Below are positions 20,816 to 24,211 of a DNA stretch of 24,211 nt, in pieces. Made by a program: the position numbers and the translations under genes. A model generated the notes under the pieces. That model was not told the origin of the DNA, searched no databases, and saw only the letters and a list, made by a program, of their open reading frames with translations. The first letter of the stretch is position 1. The number at the start of each line of letters is the position of its first letter. This DNA is from an uncultured Eubacterium sp. (GTDB lineage: Bacteria; Bacillota; Clostridia; Peptostreptococcales; Anaerovoracaceae), in assembly GCA_900542385.1 (NCBI GenBank), contig UQNP01000012.1:1-24211 (forward strand). The letters run 5' to 3'.

Positions 20816-23056
20816 CTATCTCCCTTTCCTGTTTCCCTTTCCGTCTTCACCGAATATATCTTCCAGTGTCAGTTTTTCGCTTTCTTCCCTTTGATGTCCC
20901 GAGCCTCTGCCTGCGGGAGCCGAGGATCTTCCGGATGAACCTGATGATCTGCCTGCCGGCTTGTATGATCTTGAAGGTCTGTATGGCTCTTTCGATTTAT
21001 ATGGATTATCCTTTTTAGCTGCCGATGATGATTTGGATGATCTTCCGGCAGGTTTGGATGAGGATTTCCCTGTTTTAGGTTTTCCCGACGGGGCAACTTT
21101 TTCCCACTGCTCCTCAAAGCTTTGTTCGGGGCGTATATGTTCGAGATTATCAAAGAATTCGTCGTCGGATATATTTTCGTATTTTATCTGTCTGTTTCTT
21201 ATCGAATCAGAGCTTTTGATCATCGTAGTATCATTGCTGCGGCTGCTGTATTCTCTCCTGTCAGGTTTTCTGCGCTGAGTATGCGTGTTGTTGTAGCCCA
21301 CTGCATTGAAGATCTCTTCGGGATTTTCAAGTCCGCTTCCCTCCAGTTCATTCTCAAACTCACCTTTTTTATCCAGCCTTATGGCAAAGCTTGCGTTTTG
21401 CCTTGTGTCGGCTGCTTTAAGGAATGACAGCAGACCCCAGGATGCGATCATACTTGTTCCTCCCGATGATACGAAAGGAAAGGTCACCCCTGTCAGAGGC
21501 AGAAGGTCTATGGAGCCAAATACGTTGAGTATCGTCTGGAATATGAACATGGAGGTTGCTGCGCAGGCGGCTATGCTATAGTAGGTGGACCTTCCTGCTA
21601 TGATTGAACGTACCGCGAAAACCCCCAGGGTTATTATGCACAGCACTGCCAGTATGGCAGTTATCAGTCCCCATTCTTCGCTGAGAAGACCGAATACAAG
21701 GTCCGTGCTTGCGGCCGCGACATCGCTGAAATTGCCTTCTCCTGCCCCAAGTCCCGGCATACCTCCGCTGGCAGCTGACGCCATGGTCTGTACCTGCTGG
21801 AAACCGCCTCCTGTAGGGTCGTCCCATACGTGTCCCCAAGTGTCGAATCTGCTCGCGATATAGGGACGGAACCTGAGCACCATCATTCCCATGAGTCCGG
21901 CGGCCCCTACTATCAGTATCAGTTTTGAGAAATCGCCGCTCCTGAGAAATGAGATTATCAGGAATGTCACGAAGAATATCAGAGCCGTGCCGAAGTCTCC
22001 CATGATGGCCAGACAGCCGAGACAGAAGACGGAAAATAGCATGAAAAGCATCAGATTCTTTCGCTGCTGCAATTCATCGAGAGTTGCAGCGCCTACATAT
22101 ATGAATACTATTTTTACCAGCTCCGAAGGCTGAATAGTGAAGCCTCCTATGCTTACCCAGTTGGCAGCGCCGTATTTGGTGGTGCCGAACACCAGATTTA
22201 CAAGCAGCAGGAGCACGCTGACAGCCATCAGTATGTATATTATTTTTTTAGTTCTGTTAAGGTCTCTGAGAAACCAGCAAAGACCGAAGAACAGAGCGAC
22301 TCCTAATACCACGCACAATGCTTGCTTGAATACGGTCGAAGGGTAGGCGGAGGTTGTTACTGCAAGGCTTAGAGTGGAAAGATAGAAGGCTATCATTTCC
22401 ATTTCAAAGCCGACTCGCTTGAACATCCGCATCACTATAACGTAAGCCCACATCAAAGCGCAGAGGAGTCCTACGGCAAGAGGAAGCTGCGCAGGGAATT
22501 CGTCGCCGAGAGATATCTTAAACTGTATCACCATCAGTACCTGAAAAAGGGTAAGGGCAACGAGAGAAGGCCACGGTGAAACCGGGTGGGTCTTTTTCTT
22601 TCTCTTCTCTATGTTTGACATACGCTCCTCAAGGCTTACAGGGTATATAGTAAAGTCAGAGCCTGCTATGGTGAGGACATCTCCTGCTTTGAGAACAGTA
22701 GGCTCTGTAACGGGAACTCCGTTTATTGCAGAGCCGTTTTTTGAATTGAGATCGTTGTATTTCCATACACCTTCAGAATCTCTTATCAGTGTGCCGTGGC
22801 TTCGCGATACGCTGTTGAGGTTGAGTATGACGTCGCATCCGCGGCTCCTGCCTATGAGATTTTCCCAGTGGGTGAGAGGTACGCTCGTGTCGTCGGGACA
22901 TCCAAGATATGCCCATATTTCAGAAGGATTTCTCGCTCTGAGAAGTGAGCGTATCTGTCTTGCAAGTATGAAAAGCGACAGGGCGAGGAATACCCATCGT
23001 ACTGCCGTTGTGTAGTATATAGAGGCCATATCGATGACCGTATTGATAAATTCCAT
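20816..23056 (-). CDS. FHA domain fused to a SEDS (FtsW/RodA/SpoVE) glycosyltransferase, with long disordered tail
   Basis: 746 residues. One N-terminal membrane helix (about 17-33), then a cytoplasmic FHA phosphothreonine-binding domain (about 66-138) with intact 'GR' (69-70), 'SRSH' (84-87) and 'NSKNG' (104-108). From about 165 to 570 lie about ten further helices of the SEDS polymerase, with 'TDLVFGLLSEEWGL' and 'PLTGVTFPFVSSGGTS'. The last 150 residues or so are hydrophilic, Ser/Lys/Arg/Gly-rich and likely disordered. SEDS proteins polymerise lipid II; the FHA domain suggests control through a Ser/Thr kinase, as around RodA-PbpA in Actinobacteria. AAGGAG lies seven bases before the ATG. 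Whether it serves elongation, division or sporulation is open. Confidence 0.92.
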   Translation of the reverse strand: MEFINTVIDMASIYYTTAVRWVFLALSLFILARQIRSLLRARNPSEIWAYLGCPDDTSVPLTHWENLIGRSRGCDVILNLNSVSRSHGTLIRDSEGVWKYNDLNSKNGSAINGVPVTEPTVLKAGDVLTIAGSDFTIYPVSLEERMSNIEKRKKKTHPVSPWPSLVALTLFQVLMVIQFKISLGDEFPAQLPLAVGLLCALMWAYVIVMRMFKRVGFEMEMIAFYLSTLSLAVTTSAYPSTVFKQALCVVLGVALFFGLCWFLRDLNRTKKIIYILMAVSVLLLLVNLVFGTTKYGAANWVSIGGFTIQPSELVKIVFIYVGAATLDELQQRKNLMLFMLFSVFCLGCLAIMGDFGTALIFFVTFLIISFLRSGDFSKLILIVGAAGLMGMMVLRFRPYIASRFDTWGHVWDDPTGGGFQQVQTMASAASGGMPGLGAGEGNFSDVAAASTDLVFGLLSEEWGLITAILAVLCIITLGVFAVRSIIAGRSTYYSIAACAATSMFIFQTILNVFGSIDLLPLTGVTFPFVSSGGTSMIASWGLLSFLKAADTRQNASFAIRLDKKGEFENELEGSGLENPEEIFNAVGYNNTHTQRRKPDRREYSSRSNDTTMIKSSDSIRNRQIKYENISDDEFFDNLEHIRPEQSFEEQWEKVAPSGKPKTGKSSSKPAGRSSKSSSAAKKDNPYKSKEPYRPSRSYKPAGRSSGSSGRSSAPAGRGSGHQREESEKLTLEDIFGEDGKGNRKGR

Positions 23057-23205
23057 TAATAATCTCCTTACTCCTCAATATAAAGCGTTTAAATATAACG
23101 CACAGCGCTTATTATAATGGCTTTTTTTGTCGATGCTGTGATTACTTTATGAGCAGATGAATGTATGATGGGAACTATTCATCTTTAAGATGTTCAGGTT
23201 TTTCA
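23057..23205 (-). promoter_or_regulatory. Leader region of the FHA-SEDS/PBP operon
   Basis: This 149-base gap has a minus-strand TATAAT (near 23114-23119) with no good -35, followed by small inverted repeats (GCGTT...AACGC) before the ribosome site. A loose GATGAAT/ATTCATC repeat just past the EamA stop lacks a T run, so no terminator is claimed. Confidence 0.3.
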
Positions 23206-24189
23206 TCATCTTTCTGTTTTTTCTTTTTTACTTTTTTCTTTACTTTCCTCAAGTTTTTTCCCGCTGTTTTCTTCAGGCGCAGGAGCAAGGGCAAGCCCTA
23301 TGACTCCGACGAGTATCAGCGCAGCGCACAGTATGTGGTAGATTGTAAGGGGCTCGCCGAGGATGACTGCGCCTGCTATTATGGATATCGCTGTGGAAGC
23401 ATTGCCGAATATAGTGGACTGAACGATCTCCATATGAGCCAGCATGTATGCCATGAACTGCGCAGACAGCAGTATGCAGAAAATACCGAGGAAAGCTATG
23501 GCGATAAGGAACTGAGGATGTGTTACAGGCTCGATGAGTCTGTCGAATCCGTCAGTTGCTATGGCTCTTATCAGTGAAACTGCATTGAATATCACAAAGC
23601 CGCCGACGGCGATGGTTTTCGTTATTTCGATCGGTTTGAAAGTGCCTCTGACGTAGCGCATGAATACGTTGCTTATAGCCATTGAAAAGCTTGCCAGAGT
23701 CATTATCACGATTCCTGGGAGAGACATCGTGAGGTCGGTGGCCTCCAGTATGATGAGGATTATCAGTGCTGACACCGTTATAACGACGAATATATTCTGC
23801 AGCAGCGTAGATTTTTCTCCGAGAAATATCCTGGCGATTATCTTTGCCCAGATAGGTACTATGGCAAATACGATAGAGCCTTCTATGGAAGTGGCAAAGA
23901 ACATGGCAGTGATCTGGAGAGCCATAAAACCTATATAGAATGCAGCTGTAAGATACAGCTTGGATTTTGGCCTGCCTTTTTTCTTTTCGGGAAGCCTGCC
24001 TGTGAAGCGGCAGACTGTGAACCAGACGATGACCCCAAGCAAGGCGAAATCATATCTGTAGGTCAGTATAGTCAGAGAATCTGCAAAGGGTACACATTTT
24101 TTTATTGCGAGGAATGAGAACCCTATGGAGAAGGTGTATATCAGTGCTACTGTGTACAGCTTTAATTTGATTGTGTTGTTATCCGCCAT
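23206..24189 (-). CDS. EamA/DMT-family transporter with lysine-rich tail
   Basis: 327 residues with about ten hydrophobic helices arranged as two EamA repeats (roughly 10-150 and 165-302), the drug/metabolite transporter layout. Repeat features are 'YRYDFALLGVIVW' in the first half and 'ISIIAGAVILGEPLTIYHILCAALILVGV' region in the second. The last 25 residues are Lys/Glu-rich and charged, probably cytoplasmic. AAGGCGGTG precedes the ATG. Substrates of this family (amino acids, metabolites, drugs) cannot be read from sequence. It is upstream of the FHA-SEDS gene on the same strand, separated by 149 bases, and is probably a separate unit. Confidence 0.9.
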   Translation of the reverse strand: MADNNTIKLKLYTVALIYTFSIGFSFLAIKKCVPFADSLTILTYRYDFALLGVIVWFTVCRFTGRLPEKKKGRPKSKLYLTAAFYIGFMALQITAMFFATSIEGSIVFAIVPIWAKIIARIFLGEKSTLLQNIFVVITVSALIILIILEATDLTMSLPGIVIMTLASFSMAISNVFMRYVRGTFKPIEITKTIAVGGFVIFNAVSLIRAIATDGFDRLIEPVTHPQFLIAIAFLGIFCILLSAQFMAYMLAHMEIVQSTIFGNASTAISIIAGAVILGEPLTIYHILCAALILVGVIGLALAPAPEENSGKKLEESKEKSKKEKTER

Positions 24190-24211
24190 AATGTCACCGC
24201 CTTGTATACCT

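Noticed and set aside
1..24211. CRISPR arrays, insertion sequences, tRNA or rRNA genes, phage or defence islands
   Set aside because: No regularly spaced repeats, transposase or integrase frames, or recognisable RNA gene sequence was seen on either strand.

Overview
The window looks like chromosomal DNA of an anaerobic, low-to-middle-GC Clostridia-type Firmicute, possibly near the Eubacteriales family XIII/Anaerovoracaceae. Support comes from strong AGGAGG-type ribosome binding sites, frequent ATA (Ile) and AGA/AGG (Arg) codons, consensus TTGACA-N17-TATAAT promoters, and the gene content: a flavodiiron protein with fused rubredoxin, a DUF3793-flavodoxin pair and a TSCPD protein. The genus is inferred, not shown. 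I see no rRNA, tRNA, transposase, phage gene or CRISPR array.

Layout. 1-1340: an ArsR-type regulator (-) diverges from a ZIP metal transporter (+); the two promoters share one -10 palindrome and each gene has a terminator. 1340-1593: gene-free convergent stretch holding a long imperfect hairpin. 1594-4381 (-): operon birA - bioY - secreted GH3 (NagZ-like) hydrolase. 4573-5472 (+): dapA. 5501-9601 (+): a MarR regulator with its own operator, then a heterodimeric ABC exporter with one degenerate and one canonical ATPase half. 9758-10360 (+): a membrane-anchored protein of uncertain family. 10366-11600 (+): DUF3793 protein and short flavodoxin behind a consensus promoter with two related palindromes, ending in a terminator. 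11627-15259 (+): biotin operon bioY-bioB-bioD-bioA. 15315-15602 (-): GIY-YIG protein. 15654-17928 (+): flavodiiron protein and endonuclease IV. 17900-24189 (-): MntE-like cation exporter, TSCPD protein, class B PBP, FHA-SEDS fusion and an EamA transporter.

How the parts fit. Two biotin loci lie about 7 kb apart: one holds the BirA ligase/repressor with a BioY, the other has its own BioY with the last three synthetic steps. No bioF or pimeloyl-synthesis gene is in the window. The DUF3793-flavodoxin pair fits an iron-starvation response and the flavodiiron protein fits O2/NO detoxification. The FHA-SEDS and PBP genes, 3 bases apart, form a peptidoglycan polymerase/transpeptidase pair that may be tied to Ser/Thr phosphorylation signalling. 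Most genes belong to known families. The parts most worth a second look are the tandem operators before DUF3793, the 1354-1490 hairpin, the start-stop codon pair before marR, the divergent second BioY and the FHA-SEDS fusion.
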